Part shown: positions 1 through 11,429 of the stretch, piece by piece
Position numbering within the stretch: position 1 is the first letter of the stretch
Layout of the letters: every line of letters starts with the position of its first letter
Source: Diplocarpon mali
Lineage: Eukaryota; Ascomycota; Leotiomycetes; Helotiales; Drepanopezizaceae
Length of the DNA stretch: 64,000 nucleotides
Direction of reading: 5' to 3'
Assembly (NCBI GenBank): GCA_024741835.1
Contig: JAENRP010000141.1
Span: 1 to 64,000, forward strand
Made by a program: the position numbers and the translations under genes
The notes under the pieces: model-generated
The model's database searches: none
The model's input: the letters and a program-made list of their open reading frames with translations, nothing else
Told to the model about the DNA's origin: nothing

Positions 1-123
1 AGTTAAGGAAGGAAGGTTACCCCTTTCTTCCCTATAGCTATATATGTATTAATATCCTACTGACTAAGCAGTAGGGTCATATGATAATATATCGGAGTGA
101 TAGCTGTATCACCTATCTTAATA
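1..123 (-). repeat. LTR end of a second Copia-A copy (A0), cut by the window edge
   Basis: This stretch matches the last 123 bp of the 195-bp Copia-A LTR seen complete at 136-330, in the same orientation, and ends in CTTAATA (RIP form of CTCAACA read on this strand). The rest of the element would lie to the left of the window. It is followed by 7 bp of Copia B1 (AAGTATG) before the A1 target duplication, so two A copies landed almost side by side in B1. Whether it is a solo LTR or the end of a full copy cannot be seen. Confidence 0.85.
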
Positions 124-135
124 AAGTATGATATT
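124..135 (+). mobile_element. Sliver of Copia B1 between two Copia-A insertions
   Basis: AAGTATG plus ATATT. The uninterrupted B3 copy reads AAAGTATGATATTACGCC near 54131, and B1 resumes with ATATTACGCC at 6321. The sliver is therefore the B1 gag region left of the A1 insertion, with ATATT (131-135) being the A1 target duplication. The 5' part of B1 lies outside the window. Confidence 0.85.
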
Positions 136-330
136 TATTAAGCTTAAGTGAGTCGGCGCAGTAGGTATAGGAAACTTCTAAAGGTCGATAGTCGATATAT
201 TAGTAAGAGTTAAGGAAGGAAGGTTACCCCTTTCTTTCCTATAGCTATATACATATTAATATCCTACTGATTAAGCAATAGGGTTATATAATAATACATT
301 AGAGTGATAGCTATATCACCTATCTTAATA
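136..330 (-). repeat. Copia A1 3' LTR
   Basis: 195 bp, starting TATTAAGCTTAAGTGAG and ending CACCTATCTTAATA on the plus strand. The ends are inverted TGTTGAG/CTCAACA after allowing for RIP. It matches 6126-6320 throughout with transitions only. Just inside it (about 480-620) lie three copies of the short quasi-palindrome described in the findings, as also seen next to the 3' LTR of A2. Confidence 0.93.
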
Positions 331-669
331 CCCTTACTTAGACCTTACTTTAATTGACCTGCAGTTAAGAAAATAATAATTATCCTTTTGCATTAATCCA
401 ACTCTTAAGTATCTCTTTAAATTAAAAATAATTAATTAATAGCAACCTCTATTGAAATTACCATTTTTACTTATAAGGCAGGACTAGGAGTCAAATTTCT
501 TAAAAGATGTTCCTTTATAAGACTATATGACTTAACTTACAATCTAGGCCTAGGAGTCGATTTAAAAACTTTCTTCTATAAGACTATATGACCTAACTCG
601 TAAGGCAGGCCTAGGAGTCATCCTTAAGCCTACTAAGCCCTTACTATCTTTTGCAACTTTAGTATATCT

Positions 670-2700
670 TTAAATGCTTCGAACTTTGTAACTGTCTTTA
701 GTAGCTTTGTAAATCTATCTACTACTATTCAATCGGTTGAAATATAAGTAATCGATAACTTATTCTTTGCAATAAGGTCGCGGATAAAGTAGTAGGCAAT
801 ATTAATATATTTCGATTACTTATATAAGTGTGGATTCTTTGCAAGTGCAATTGCCCTTATATTATTTGCTTAAAGATTAATATAGTTCCTATCTTATTTA
901 ATATACTTAGCGAAACCTATATCTTTTAGAACTTAGGCGATTTATAATCCTTGCTTGCAATTTGATAATATTAATATATATTCGGCCTTAGTGCTTGCGG
1001 TAGCTACTGATTTCTGCTTCTTACTTTCTTATGATATAAGTCTGCTATATAATACTACTATGCTTTTAGATATACTTTTCTAACCTTTTATATTTGCTTA
1101 GTTAGAATTGGTATATACCTTAAGCTTTGCGCTTATATGTTTTATTAGTCTATATCTTACCTTTTATATAATTATCGATCGAAGGTACCTTCTAAGTCGC
1201 TTAACTGCATTCTTATATTAAATCGTTAGATCCTTTAGGTTCTGACTAAGTTGCTTAATAATAAAGGCAATATCTGGTCTTATATATACTATAGTATATA
1301 TAATCGCTTTAATATCCTATTAGTACTTCTTTAGATCTCCTTTCTACTTATTTTTATTAGTAGGCTCTAACTTATTATACTTTCCTTCGATTGGAGTACG
1401 CTTTGGCTTAAAGTTGAGAGCATAAGTAGAGAGTCCTATTTAATTTAAGATCTTTTTAATATACTACTCTTAATCTAACTAGAGTTCTTAAGTAAAGCGG
1501 TTCCTTATAATGCAGATGCTAAGGATCTTATAAATTCCCCTTAGATCCTTAGTATTAAAACGTTTCCGAATTGTTATAAAGAACTAATCCAATTAAGTAG
1601 TTGTTTTCGCAGCTATAGTAATATTGTCAATATATAGTAGCAACTTGATTCTACGCTTAGCATAGGTAAATAGATAAGGGTTAGCTAGACTTTAAACAAA
1701 TCCCATTTCTATTAGAGCAGAGCTATATAAGAGGTTCTAATTATAGGCTGATTATTTAAGCCTATAGATACTGCAGAATATATAAAGAGAGTGGCTAGCG
1801 CATATAGAAATACTATTAGGTTAAGAGAGAAAAATCCGTTCCTTTATAGTCGCTTTAATAAATGTATTTTTAATATCGTACTATTTGCATTTAAGGTCCT
1901 CAGCGGCTACTATTGCTATAAATATGCAAAGGGTATTTATATAAACTGTTGGCGCAAATGTATTAAAGTAGTCTTCTCCATACTATTAGAAGAAGCCCTT
2001 AGCTATAAGCCTTACCTTATAATACTTTAGGGTTCTATCTGCATATGTTTTAATTATAAAGACCTACTTTATTAATACTAGGTTCATATCCTTTAGCGTC
2101 AGTTCCTCTATTTATATGCTATTTATAATAAGAGAGCTTATCTCCTTATAGATTGTCTTACTTTATGCTATTCTATTCTCTAGGTTATTAATAGCTTTAT
2201 TGTATATCTTTAGAAAAGAGATTTTCATTATCCCCTTAGCGGCTAGGAATATATTATCTTTGTCGAAGCTCTATTGAAGTTCGAGCTTATAGATCTTATG
2301 CGCTATTATAGCCTAGATACACTTAGACTCGCGTTTATCTAAGGTATCTTTCAGTTCTAGGTCTCTATTCCTCTTTAAGGATATAGGTTCGGCTATAGGT
2401 TTTATAGGCTTATCATTTAAGGAACCGCTTTCTAATAGTAGAGGCTTATTATTACTCATATCTATTTTAAGAACATCCTTTACTATAGGCGCTTTAACTA
2501 AAGGGATAATAATATCAAAGTTATTCTATACTTTAAGCAGTTCGCAGATGATAGGAATAGTCTATTCGGCCTTTGGACGACCAGCTAGTTATTAATCAGC
2601 GGGTGCGCTTAATATGCCTAAGCTAAGAGAAAGGGGTTATTAGTTTAGCTTAATAGTATTACCGTCGAGTGGTATACCTTGCGAATCTCTAGGTATATAG
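670..2700 (-). pseudogene. Copia A1 reverse transcriptase and RNase H, broken
   Basis: Read on the minus strand, this matches the RT and RNase H of A2 (36450-37980). The RNase H C-terminus, near 700-860, has the Copia signature equivalent to KHIDI-YHFI followed by a KL-ITYI stretch. RT lies at about 1450-2250. The frame has many TAA/TAG stops at Gln/Trp positions, and the start codon and catalytic aspartates are degraded. In a live element these domains copy the RNA into cDNA inside the virus-like particle. Domain edges are approximate. Confidence 0.8.
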
Positions 2701-2759
2701 AGCTTTAAGGACAGCTTCCTCCTATTTCGAGATTTATCGAACTCAACTATTAAGAATAT

Positions 2760-3700
2760 GATTACTCGCCTTAGATCTAGCGTATATACTATCTATTGCT
2801 TTATTATCTATTTAATATACTTAATAAATATATACTCTTTACCTTAGTCTATTAGCTTCTTGCTCTTTATACTTGCGGACTAGGACTTTAGGCTAATATA
2901 GGAGTAGCAGATGCTTCTAAAGACGCGGATATAGTCCAGGCTTGGTTTCTATTTAAAATATGCCTTATATAATGATATTTAGGTGCTATTAACTATTAGT
3001 CTACTATTTATTCTATTTCGCAAGTATACGTCTGCCTTAATTGCAAGGTCCTAGAATTCCAATAGTAGGTTAGCATCTTATAGTAGAGTGTGATAGTTAG
3101 TCTTTACTTACTAGATGCTTTGCTTAGCAATACTATTTTAATAGGAACCTTTGTATATTATAGTTAGTTTATAATAAACTCCTTATTTTACCTATTTATT
3201 AAGCTTTACCTTAATCTTTAATGTGTTATTAGACCTAATAGCTATTAGCTTTAATTGGGTCTAGCGTTCTTCTATCACTTTCCAAGTTTCCAGCTTTTTT
3301 ATAAGCTTAGATTTGGTCTTAGCGCAAATGGTCCATATCTGCTAAGTAGAATTATCTACTATTTGAGAAAACTAATTATTTCCTTTAATTAAGGTTGTAA
3401 ATGGTCTAGTAGTATTGATGGATATTAGCGCTAGTATCGAATCTTTTTATAGATTAAGCTTAATTTGCATCCGATTTCGAAGTTTTATTAGCTTGCAAAT
3501 TTGGCATATTAGGCGATCCTTTAGTACTTGGATCTTCTGTTTTAGGGTTAAGACCTTATATAAGCCCTTTAATTTCTCTAGCCTTAAATATGCGAATCTT
3601 CTATATATTAGCTAATACCTTAATAGGCTTTTAGCTTCTAATAGCTTTAGTAGCCTATCGTTAGTCGATACTTTGTTATTAGCGGCTAGAAAGGACTAGT
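2760..3700 (-). pseudogene. Copia A1 integrase region, broken
   Basis: Minus-strand frame homologous to A2 34920-35870, covering the pre-integrase (zinc-binding) segment and the integrase core. It lies between the peptide-repeat array and RT, the usual Copia position. Stops and Asp-to-Asn changes make it non-functional. The identification rests on alignment with A2, whose frame is easier to read; edges are approximate. Confidence 0.72.
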
Positions 3701-3726
3701 GATAGTAGTTTAAGGTTTTGCCATTT

Positions 3727-4200
3727 TCCAATTGCGAGCTTAGCTTAAGAGTCGTTTTTAGTAAAATCGCAAGATCCACTTGCGGTCCTAGCTTAGGAGT
3801 CGATTTCCTAGAAATGGCAAGATCTACTTGCAGTCCTAGCTTAAGAGTCGTTTCTAACGAATTTGCGAATTTCACTTGCGGTCCTAGCCTAAGAGTCATT
3901 TCTGCGAATTTCACTTGCGATCCTAGCTAAAGAGTCGTTATTAGCGAATTTGTAAAATCCACTTGCGGTCCTAGCCTAGGAGTCATTTCTGCCAAATTCA
4001 CTTATAATCCCAGCTTAAGAGTCATCTTTAAGGATACCTTATAATCTACCTATAGTCCTAGCTTAGGAGTTATTTTCGCAAATTTTACTTGCAATCCTAG
4101 CTTAGGAGTCTATTCATTTTCCTTATCCTTGCTTAATTATATTAGGGCAGAAAGTGCACTTTCCTTAAAGGAATTTACTTATAGGTCTAGCCTAGGAGTT
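3727..4200 (-). repeat. Tandem array of quasi-palindromic peptide-coding repeats in Copia A1
   Basis: About ten copies of a GGTCCTAGCTTAGGAGTC-like core begin at roughly 3736, 3784, 3831, 3880, 3919, 3967, 4006, 4053, 4093 and 4183. Successive spacings are about 48 or 39 bp (one near 90). Both main spacings are multiples of three. On the minus strand the array reads as 16- and 13-residue repeats of the type LKLGPQVDLA in the pol frame (open from 3914 to 3696). It sits between protease and integrase and matches the array in A2 at 34590-34900. Confidence 0.85.
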
Positions 4201-4219
4201 AATTTCTATAATATTACCT

Positions 4220-5760
4220 TTAAAATAATATAAAGTCTATCTTTGATTTTAACTTTAAAGATCACTTTATAATTGTTATTTATAAATTATATAAATTGAT
4301 TATTAAAAACTCTAATATAATTCAACTCTATATAGATCTTATAATTAAATAAGAGATTGATACTTAAGTTAGGCATAAGGAGAACATTTTATAAAAGGAA
4401 AGAAACGCTAGCGATATTTATCTCTACTATACCTATCGAGTCTATATATAACCTTCTACTACCAACCTTAATAAAGCGCCTTTTTATTTTAGTAAGTAGG
4501 CCTTTAAATAGGTAGGGTTTATTAGTTATATATACTATACAATTAGTATCACTATACCAATTGGATTCAAGGATCTTATAAAGATCGGCTTTTAAAATGT
4601 AAGTATCTTTATTATAATTATTATTTAAATTATTAGAGGTAGATTTAAGTTTAAATAACCTACTATTATTATTAGAGGTATTTGCTAAAGTTCTGGCTAA
4701 ATAGCCTTTTCCTTTGCCTTTCTTTAGTAGTTGCGGCCTTTGGTAGGATAAGGGTAGTTTACTTCTTAACTTCTGCTTCGATTGCTTCTTAATATTAAAG
4801 CTAGCGACTATATCGATCAGTTGCCTTCTAACTTTATAATTAGTAATATTATAAGCATTATTATAAAAGTAGTATCCCCGATAAGCTTAAGGGCTTATCC
4901 TGCGCTTATTCCTCTTCTTAGGCTTATCGTTGCCCTATAATGCAGCATTTGCCGATTTAAAGTATCCTTTAAGGTCTTGCTTAATAGTTCGAAGGAGGTC
5001 GATCTTCTTATAGATCTTAAGGTTAGGTTGGATAAGAAGAGATTATTTTATAATAGCAAACTTAAGAGGGAGGCTATTAAGTAAGAAATTAAAAAGCTGA
5101 GTTTCCTTAAAAGTCATAGCTATCTTAGGATCTATAGCTCTTACTCTCCTTCTCGCTTTATATAGTATAAACTAGGCAGAGTCTATATTTATATTTATAT
5201 CCTTACTATCTTTATCTTTTTTATACTAAAATAAAGTGATCTGCTATAGTAGATGCTAGGTATTAAAGGCAGTTGTCTAAGAGTATTTTACCTTTAAAGT
5301 ATCCTATCTTATCTTTATATTATTATAAACTCGAATAAAATCTTAGTCTTTATCGCTTAAACCTCTATTGATCTTAAGCTTGCATTTAGCTAAGGCTAGC
5401 CTATACTCTTTCTCCTTTTCCACGTTTAAAATCTACCTTTAAGATTCTCGATTATTATTTACTAAAGCTCTTAGGCTAAGCTTATTTAATATATCTGGCA
5501 AATCCTTAGCAGTTGTATTAGCTATTAAAGTAGAAGTAGACGAATCAATAGAAGGAGTATAAAAGGCTATTCTTACGTATTTAATAAGTGTCTTTTAAAT
5601 CGCTATTTCGATGCCTTTGCTCTTAAAGTAAAGCTCTAAATCGTCGAACTATTATTGCCAGTTCTTTTAAGAGAGTTAGAGGTCTTTAGGCTTAGTGTTT
5701 CGATCGGAATCGGATGCTATTACTATTTCGAATAGAATTGCGTTTAAAATCAAATAAATT
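4220..5760 (-). pseudogene. Copia A1 gag and protease, broken
   Basis: Homologous to A2 32986-34480 read in the same sense. The gag lies nearest the 5' LTR, has a degraded CCHC knuckle (about 4830-4880) and is followed by the protease (about 4280-4560). Numerous TAA/TAG codons interrupt the frame, and the gag start codon equivalent to that of A2 (32986) has become ATA. Gag would form the particle and the protease would cut the polyprotein; neither can be made here. Confidence 0.75.
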
Positions 5761-5769
5761 AAATGGTTA

Positions 5770-6125
5770 AGGGCACTCCTCCTATCGAAAAGTTGAAATA
5801 ATTAAATAGCAAGTATTATAAAAGTATTAAATAGGGAGGAAGTCCTCTTATCGAAAAGGGTTTTTAGACTATAACGCAGGGAATCATACCTCCTATAAAA
5901 CATAGTAAAGTAAGGAATCATACCTCTTGCAGTACCAAAGGGTTATAGAGCAAGGAATCACACCTCTTGCAATACAGGTTAGCTAAATAAGGAATCATAC
6001 CTCCTATTCGCCGATTGCTTGCCTCTTACTATAAGTCTCGTTCAACTTCCTATTAATAGTTGCAGCGCAAGTGCTTTCTAAGGGAAGTCAATAATCTATT
6101 ATCGGTCTATCTAAGGCTTATAACC
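5770..6125 (-). other. Copia A1 5' untranslated leader
   Basis: Non-coding leader between the 5' LTR and gag. It contains four copies of a short direct repeat near 5880-6005 (GGAATCATACCTCC-type units about 40 bp apart). The same units occur inverted in the A2 leader at about 32705-32830. Next to the LTR, the minus strand carries the primer-binding site as GGTTATAAGCC. Confidence 0.6.
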
Positions 6126-6320
6126 TATTAAGCTTAAGTAAGTCGGCGCAGTAGGTATAGGAAACTTCTAAAGGTCGATGGTCGATATATTAGTAAGAGT
6201 TAGGGAAGGAAGGTTACCCCTTTCTTCCCTATAGCTATATATATATTAATATCCTACTGACTAAGCAATAGGGTCATATGATAATACATCGGAGTGATGG
6301 CTATATCACCCATCTCAATA
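6126..6320 (-). repeat. Copia A1 5' LTR
   Basis: 195 bp, matching 136-330. Its outer end reads CACCCATCTCAATA, less mutated than the inner-facing CACCTATCTTAATA of the partner LTR. It is followed by the ATATT target duplication. Confidence 0.93.
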
Positions 6321-6325
6321 ATATT

Positions 6326-7330
6326 ACGCCTTCTGATAAGGTTATTCAGTCTTAAACAAGGCTTTAATATTGCGATATACTATGCTAAGGTAAGACTAGG
6401 AGAACTAATACTTAGCAATAGATCTAGGAGTAGCAGGAGGCATACCGCCTAATAGAATAATACAATCTTCCTAAGATCAAAGGGAGACTAGGAGTTATTA
6501 ACTTTTTAAACTTAATTATAGTAAAGATCAATCTGAGTTAGGCGACTTACTTAAAGGAGGAAATCATTATTAATAAGTAGATAGGAACCCTATATAAGCA
6601 CGACCTAATATAGCTAAGCCGCGCCCTAATAGGCATTAAATCCAATAGAGCAATTGATAATAAAGGACTAGTAGTTTTTGCTACTTAAGAGTCTCTCTTA
6701 GATGCTGAAACCCCTTCGCAAGCTCTAGCGAGCAGCTCCCGAAATCGCTTTATAAGCTCTAGAAGGGAGATCAGGCCTAAGTGCCCTTGTAAAGGCTTTA
6801 AAAATCACTATTAAAAGCCCTAGGACTATTAGAAACTATTATATACTATAGATAGGCGTAAGGAAAATATAAAGGTTCTCCCCTTGCGAGAGGAGGTCCT
6901 ATGAATACAAAAGGCATTAAACGCAGGAGACTAGTTCAAGGGTCTCTAAGTATAGCTTAAGGAGAATAGCATTATAGTAATAGCGATTGACAAATTTAAG
7001 GAAAAGGCTTTAGCCTTTAAGGAAGATAGTTTAAGCGATAAAAGGGAGAACTCACTAGTCTTTATAGTAATAGATCCCTCTGCCTTTAATACTTTTAAAG
7101 AATTGTTTAATATCTACTACCTCTTTAAGCTAAAACGCCACCTGCTCTCTTTAAGTATACTCCTTAATAATTGCGCGGCTACTTATATTATTAATTCGAA
7201 GGATTTACTTATCGTAGGCACCTTTAAGCCTTCTAGCGACTTATAGTAATATATTAAAGCAGGTACCTTAAGACTCTTAATCATTAAGAGAGGTAATAGA
7301 TATATAGCAGACTCTCTTCTATAGCGTAAC
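6326..7330 (+). pseudogene. Copia B1 gag C-terminus and protease, broken
   Basis: The gag frame has a zinc knuckle near 6776-6830 reading KCPC, then GFKNH, then a final Cys turned to Tyr. The protease follows at about 7050-7330, with an active-site motif near 7168 reading N-N-C-A-A-T-Y and then INSKDLL. B3 keeps D-N-C-A-A-T-Y, so the original motif was probably D-N-C-A rather than the usual D-[ST]-G-A. TAA/TAG stops interrupt the frame. Confidence 0.8.
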
Positions 7331-7399
7331 AGCTCTCCTATAGGGATAACGCTTTATAACGTTGCTATTATAGAGGAGTTTACTACTAATATTATCTCA

Positions 7400-8520
7400 A
7401 AGAGGCTCCTTGCGGATAAGGGTTTTTAATACTCTAGGGTAGACCTCACTTTGCGCTCTAAGAGCATTAGAGACTTTATAAAGCAAGCTTAATTAAAGTG
7501 TTGCTATAATCTCGTTTTCTTTAAATATAAGCCTATCAACTATTTAGATCTTCTAAATATGCTTTAATATGACTTCTTTGCTTTAATAGCATTTTCTATA
7601 GCTAAGATAACGCTTTATAATAGGTTCTAGTCTAGCTATACACCTATTAGGGTATAGGATAATAACGCGTATACTTAGCACCTTTGCGCTAGCCACCTAG
7701 GCGCAAAGGCTTTTTAAGCGCTAGTTAAGTGCGCTAAGGGAGTAAGGATCAGGGGAATATAAAGGCTAGAGTGCCTTATATATGCAGTAGCGTCTGCTAA
7801 GTAAGTTATTTCTTATGCTACCTCTAAGAACCGATCTCTAAGACCCTTCTTCAGGATCTCTTAAGATCTCTTTAACTTTCTAAATAACTTATATAACAAT
7901 TGCTTATAGGTTCTTTTAATTAAGGACAAGTATAGTAGTATACTTTAGATATTCCTATTAAGATCAAAGGATAGAGATATAGTTATAAAGGTCCTTTAGG
8001 CCTTTAAAGTATAGGTAAAACGCTAATATAGGCTTTTAATTTGCAAAATCAAGTAAGATAATAATACTTTAATAATCTCTTTAAAGGAAGACTCTCTTAT
8101 AAAGTACTAGAGATAGGTAAAAGAGGAGGGAATTGATTTAGAGCTTACTCCTACTTATATATATCAACCTAATAGAGGCGTAGAGCAAGCAGGAAGGGAA
8201 TTGATTAAACGCTCTATTAAAATAAGGATCTACGCCAGGCTTTTAGCAAGCCTTTAGCCAAAGGTTATAAAGGCTGCTATATACCTTTATAATATCTCCT
8301 TACTTATTAAGAAGAAGATGATCTTATTAAGCAAGGCTCTCTATAGTTAATTCAAGTAGTATTTTCGATTCTATAAGCTGCTACTTATTAAGTAGATAAT
8401 AGTAAGCTTAAAGCCCAACTAAAGTCGCGTTTATATATATAGCGCTTGCGTATACCCTTTAATTAAGGAAAGGGAGGTAGGAAGGGATTGCTAAACCTTT
8501 AAAATTAAACTACAAAGGCA
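7400..8520 (+). pseudogene. Copia B1 integrase, broken
   Basis: The frame includes a pre-integrase segment ending in CLICAVASAK (about 7690-7800), an integrase core with LIKDKYSSIL near 7920, and the third acidic position in the NRGVEQAGRELIKRS stretch near 8170-8220, followed by the KAAIYLYNISLL segment. These are the ordered signatures of Copia integrase, which would insert the cDNA. Stops (TAA/TAG) replace Gln and Trp. The linker to RT (8520-9690) is low-complexity polyprotein sequence with no recognised domain. Confidence 0.85.
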
Positions 8521-9689
8521 CTTAGGTTACTTAATTGGATATATTACCTTTAATATTTATAGAATCTAAGTTCCTATACTTTAGCAAGTAATAATAACTT
8601 ATAATATCGAATTCGATAAGTCTCTCTTTTATAGTCTAAAAGCTGAGTGCGCAAACCCTATATTATACTAGGAACTTAAAATAACCCTCTAATTGATTAG
8701 AGAGAGAGAAGGAGCTTAAGACGCTAAGTTTAAAAGCATTTTCGAAAAATCGGAGCTTATCGCAAGGCCGAATGCAATTGCTATAAAAGAAGCCGCTATA
8801 TAAGAAGAGCCTATATTATAAACTAACGCTACTCTATAGCCTTTAACCAATAATATAAAAGGCCTTAACTTAAATCTAAATTCTCTAAGAGACCTGCTTA
8901 AAAACTCAAGGGTAGAAGCAAGCAAACTGGAAGCTACTTCGCCAGTCTTTAAGAAGGCAAATAGCAACTAAAGCTTAAGGGTGATAATTCCCTATAGAAG
9001 CCCTACTAAAGAAGAAACTATAGACAACTCTAAGGGAGTCTTTAAAGATAAGTTCTATAAAGCGATCGGCAGATCTCTAGCTGCTATTCTATATAAGAAT
9101 AGAGATAGCTTAAGGGCTTTAAGATAGAGTCTTTAATTATAAAGGCAGGCCTTAATAAACTCTGGTAAAAGGCTAAAGGCACTACTGCCAAGATCTAGGA
9201 AGAGCTTTAATAGTCTTATAAGAAGCGACCTAGTAAAAGGAGTAAGCTTTAATAATATAATACCTTAAGTTATAATACTAGCTTAAAGACTATAAACTTA
9301 AGAGATAGAGCTACTTAAACTCCTAAAGGAACCTCTAGCAATAATAAAAATAAAAGAGGAGACCTATAAAGAAAAGCGCAAAGAGGAACTCCCTCTTCTT
9401 AAGCAAAAGAGGATAAGACGCTTAAGCGTTAAGTAATAGGAGACTTTAAAAGTATATGCTACTACTTTAAAGTATATACTCTTTTAAAGTAATATTGATT
9501 TACCCTACTTTTTATATATATAAGAGTTTATATCAACCTTTTAAGCAAATAAATAGATAAGGGAGGATAGGAAGGACTATTTAATAGTTTATATAGTTAT
9601 TAAAGCTATAGTTAATAGTTAGGCAAAGGATAGAGTATAATCTCCCAACCGCCTATAGTACTAAGGCTTTTTACTAAAGCCTCCGAAAG

Positions 9690-11225
9690 GATAGCTAGAC
9701 CTAGAGAAGTACCCTTTTAGCAAACGATTTAAAGAAGAAGGGTATTAAGAGATTAGGAATTTAGAATCTCAAAGTTGCTAAAGAATTGTGTAAAAGGATT
9801 ACTTAAAACCTCTACTAATACTATTAAAATGAGTTTTTACTTATAAGGTCAATAGCTCTAGCAAGCTTCTAAAGTGCCGATTATAGCTAATTATGCAAAG
9901 GGATCTCTAAGACAAAGCTTCAATTTTCTTAACCTATATAGCCACGCTTATAGCAAGGTCTTTTAAGGTACTAATAGCACTTACCGCGTACTTTAATATA
10001 GAAGTAAAGCAGTTCGATATTATTAATATATTTATCAATGCTCTTAAAGACCTAAGGAGTACTTTAGTCATATACTTCCTATTAGATGGCTTTAAGCGCC
10101 CTAGTATAGTAGTAGAACTGGACCGCGCGCTCTATAGGCTAAAAGACTCTTTAGCGCTATAGTATAAGAACTTCGCAAGAACGCTTAAGGGCCTTTAACT
10201 TAAGCTACTAGGCGAGGAGCCTTATATTTTCATAATAAAGGATCGCATAGTCTTTATAGCATTTTATATCGACGATATTCAAGTATTATATAAGGCCTTT
10301 AACTTAGATTAAGCGACTCGTTTGATTAAAGACCTAAAGAGGGCATATAAGCTTACTATTATAAGAGATATCTCCTAGTTCCTTAGAGTAAGGATTATTT
10401 AAGATAAAAAGGCAAAGAGGATCTCCTTAATTTATAATACCTATATTAAGAAGATCGTTTAAAAGTTTAAAGCTAATATAAGGAGAGTGCCTAATACTCT
10501 ATTACTAAAGAAGGAGTTTGTTAAGAACTTAAGGTAAGCTTCCTTAGAAAAGGTAAAGGAGTATTAAGAAAAAATAGGCTTTATTTTCTATATAGCAATT
10601 ATAATACGCCTAGATATTACGTTCGCAGCCTCTTAACTGTCTTTCTTCTTAACTAATCCAAGCTTTAAGCACCTTTTAGCCGCGGACTAGACGCTTTAAT
10701 ACCTATATAGCATGCGCTTTTTAGGAATTGCTTATAGCTTTAAGGCTAGGGAATACTAATTGGTTGTATCTTTAGATACTTCTTTTAAAGATGACCGAGA
10801 GACCTGCAGATCCTCCTAAGGATATGTCTTCTTCCTATTTAAAGGACCAATTATTTAGAAAGCAAATCGCCAAGCGATTATTATGCTCTCCTTTACTAAA
10901 GTAGAACTCTATAGTATAGTTTCTACTATAAAGGAGATAATAGCTATAAAACGCCTCTTTAAAGAGATTCGCATAGACTCCCTCTTTAAATGGAATATAT
11001 ATTATAATAACTAATAGACGATTCGGCTAATTATTATAAAGAATAAAAAGATTAAAATAAGCCTTTAATATATTAAAATTAGTAATATATAGATCTGCTA
11101 AGAGTATTAAAGAGGAAGCTTCCAAATAATCTACCTCCCTACTAAGGAGATGCACGCAGATAGGCTTATTAAGAACCTAAACCGCCAGAAGTTTAAAAGC
11201 TTTGTTTATTTATTAAACCTTTAAA
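9690..11225 (+). pseudogene. Copia B1 reverse transcriptase and RNase H, broken but readable
   Basis: The RT begins near DLEKYPFSKRFKEEG (about 9700) and keeps an intact-looking catalytic motif FYIDDIQVLY at about 10260-10290, the best preserved of the three B copies (B2 has YINNI). RNase H follows at about 10590-11220, ending with PTKEMHADRLIKNL and QKFKSFVYLLNL. The order RT then RNase H after integrase confirms Copia. Most breaks are TAA/TAG, and there is no continuous ORF. Confidence 0.88.
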
Positions 11226-11429
11226 GCTTTTAAATAATTGTTTAATAACTTATACTTATTAGCAAGTAGTCACTTATTATTAAAAGACTTATACTTATAA
11301 GCTCTTACTCTCTTATAATTATATTTATTTATTTTCTCTTATAAAGCGTATTGCAAAAGCTTCTCCTTTTTTAAAAATATAAGAATAGGTAATATTCCTA
11401 AGCTGCTATTATAAGGCGCAACCCTCTTT

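Larger units (their letters stand above)
136..6320 (-). mobile_element. Copia A1: complete LTR retrotransposon, RIP-inactivated
   Basis: A 6185-bp element bounded by two 195-bp LTRs (136-330 and 6126-6320) and by a perfect 5-bp target duplication ATATT (131-135, 6321-6325). On the minus strand the order is LTR, gag, protease, a peptide-repeat array, integrase, reverse transcriptase, RNase H, LTR, which is the Copia (Pseudoviridae) order. Every frame is riddled with TAA/TAG, so it encodes no functional protein. It is inserted in the gag region of Copia B1. Its sister copy A2 lies at 32388-38491 on the other strand and helps fix the domains. The residual ORFs at 1791-2030, 3415-3615 and 3718-3930 on the plus strand are antisense shadows. 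Confidence 0.93.

Noticed and set aside
1791..2030. Small basic ORF as a gene
   Set aside because: Antisense to Copia A1 RT and not kept in A2. Other such shadows include 3415-3615, 18418-18621, 36078-36296, 57057-57260 and 61519-61710.
3727..4200. CRISPR-like array (regular quasi-palindromic repeats with short spacers)
   Set aside because: Repeats diverge, spacing is 39/48 bp in multiples of three, the frame is part of Copia A pol, and the context is a eukaryotic retrotransposon.
8716..8967. Minus-strand ORF in the Copia B linker, repeated in B2 (21974-22195) and B3
   Set aside because: It recurs only because the three B copies are homologous. The plus strand here is the element's polyprotein linker, and the ORF changes length between copies.
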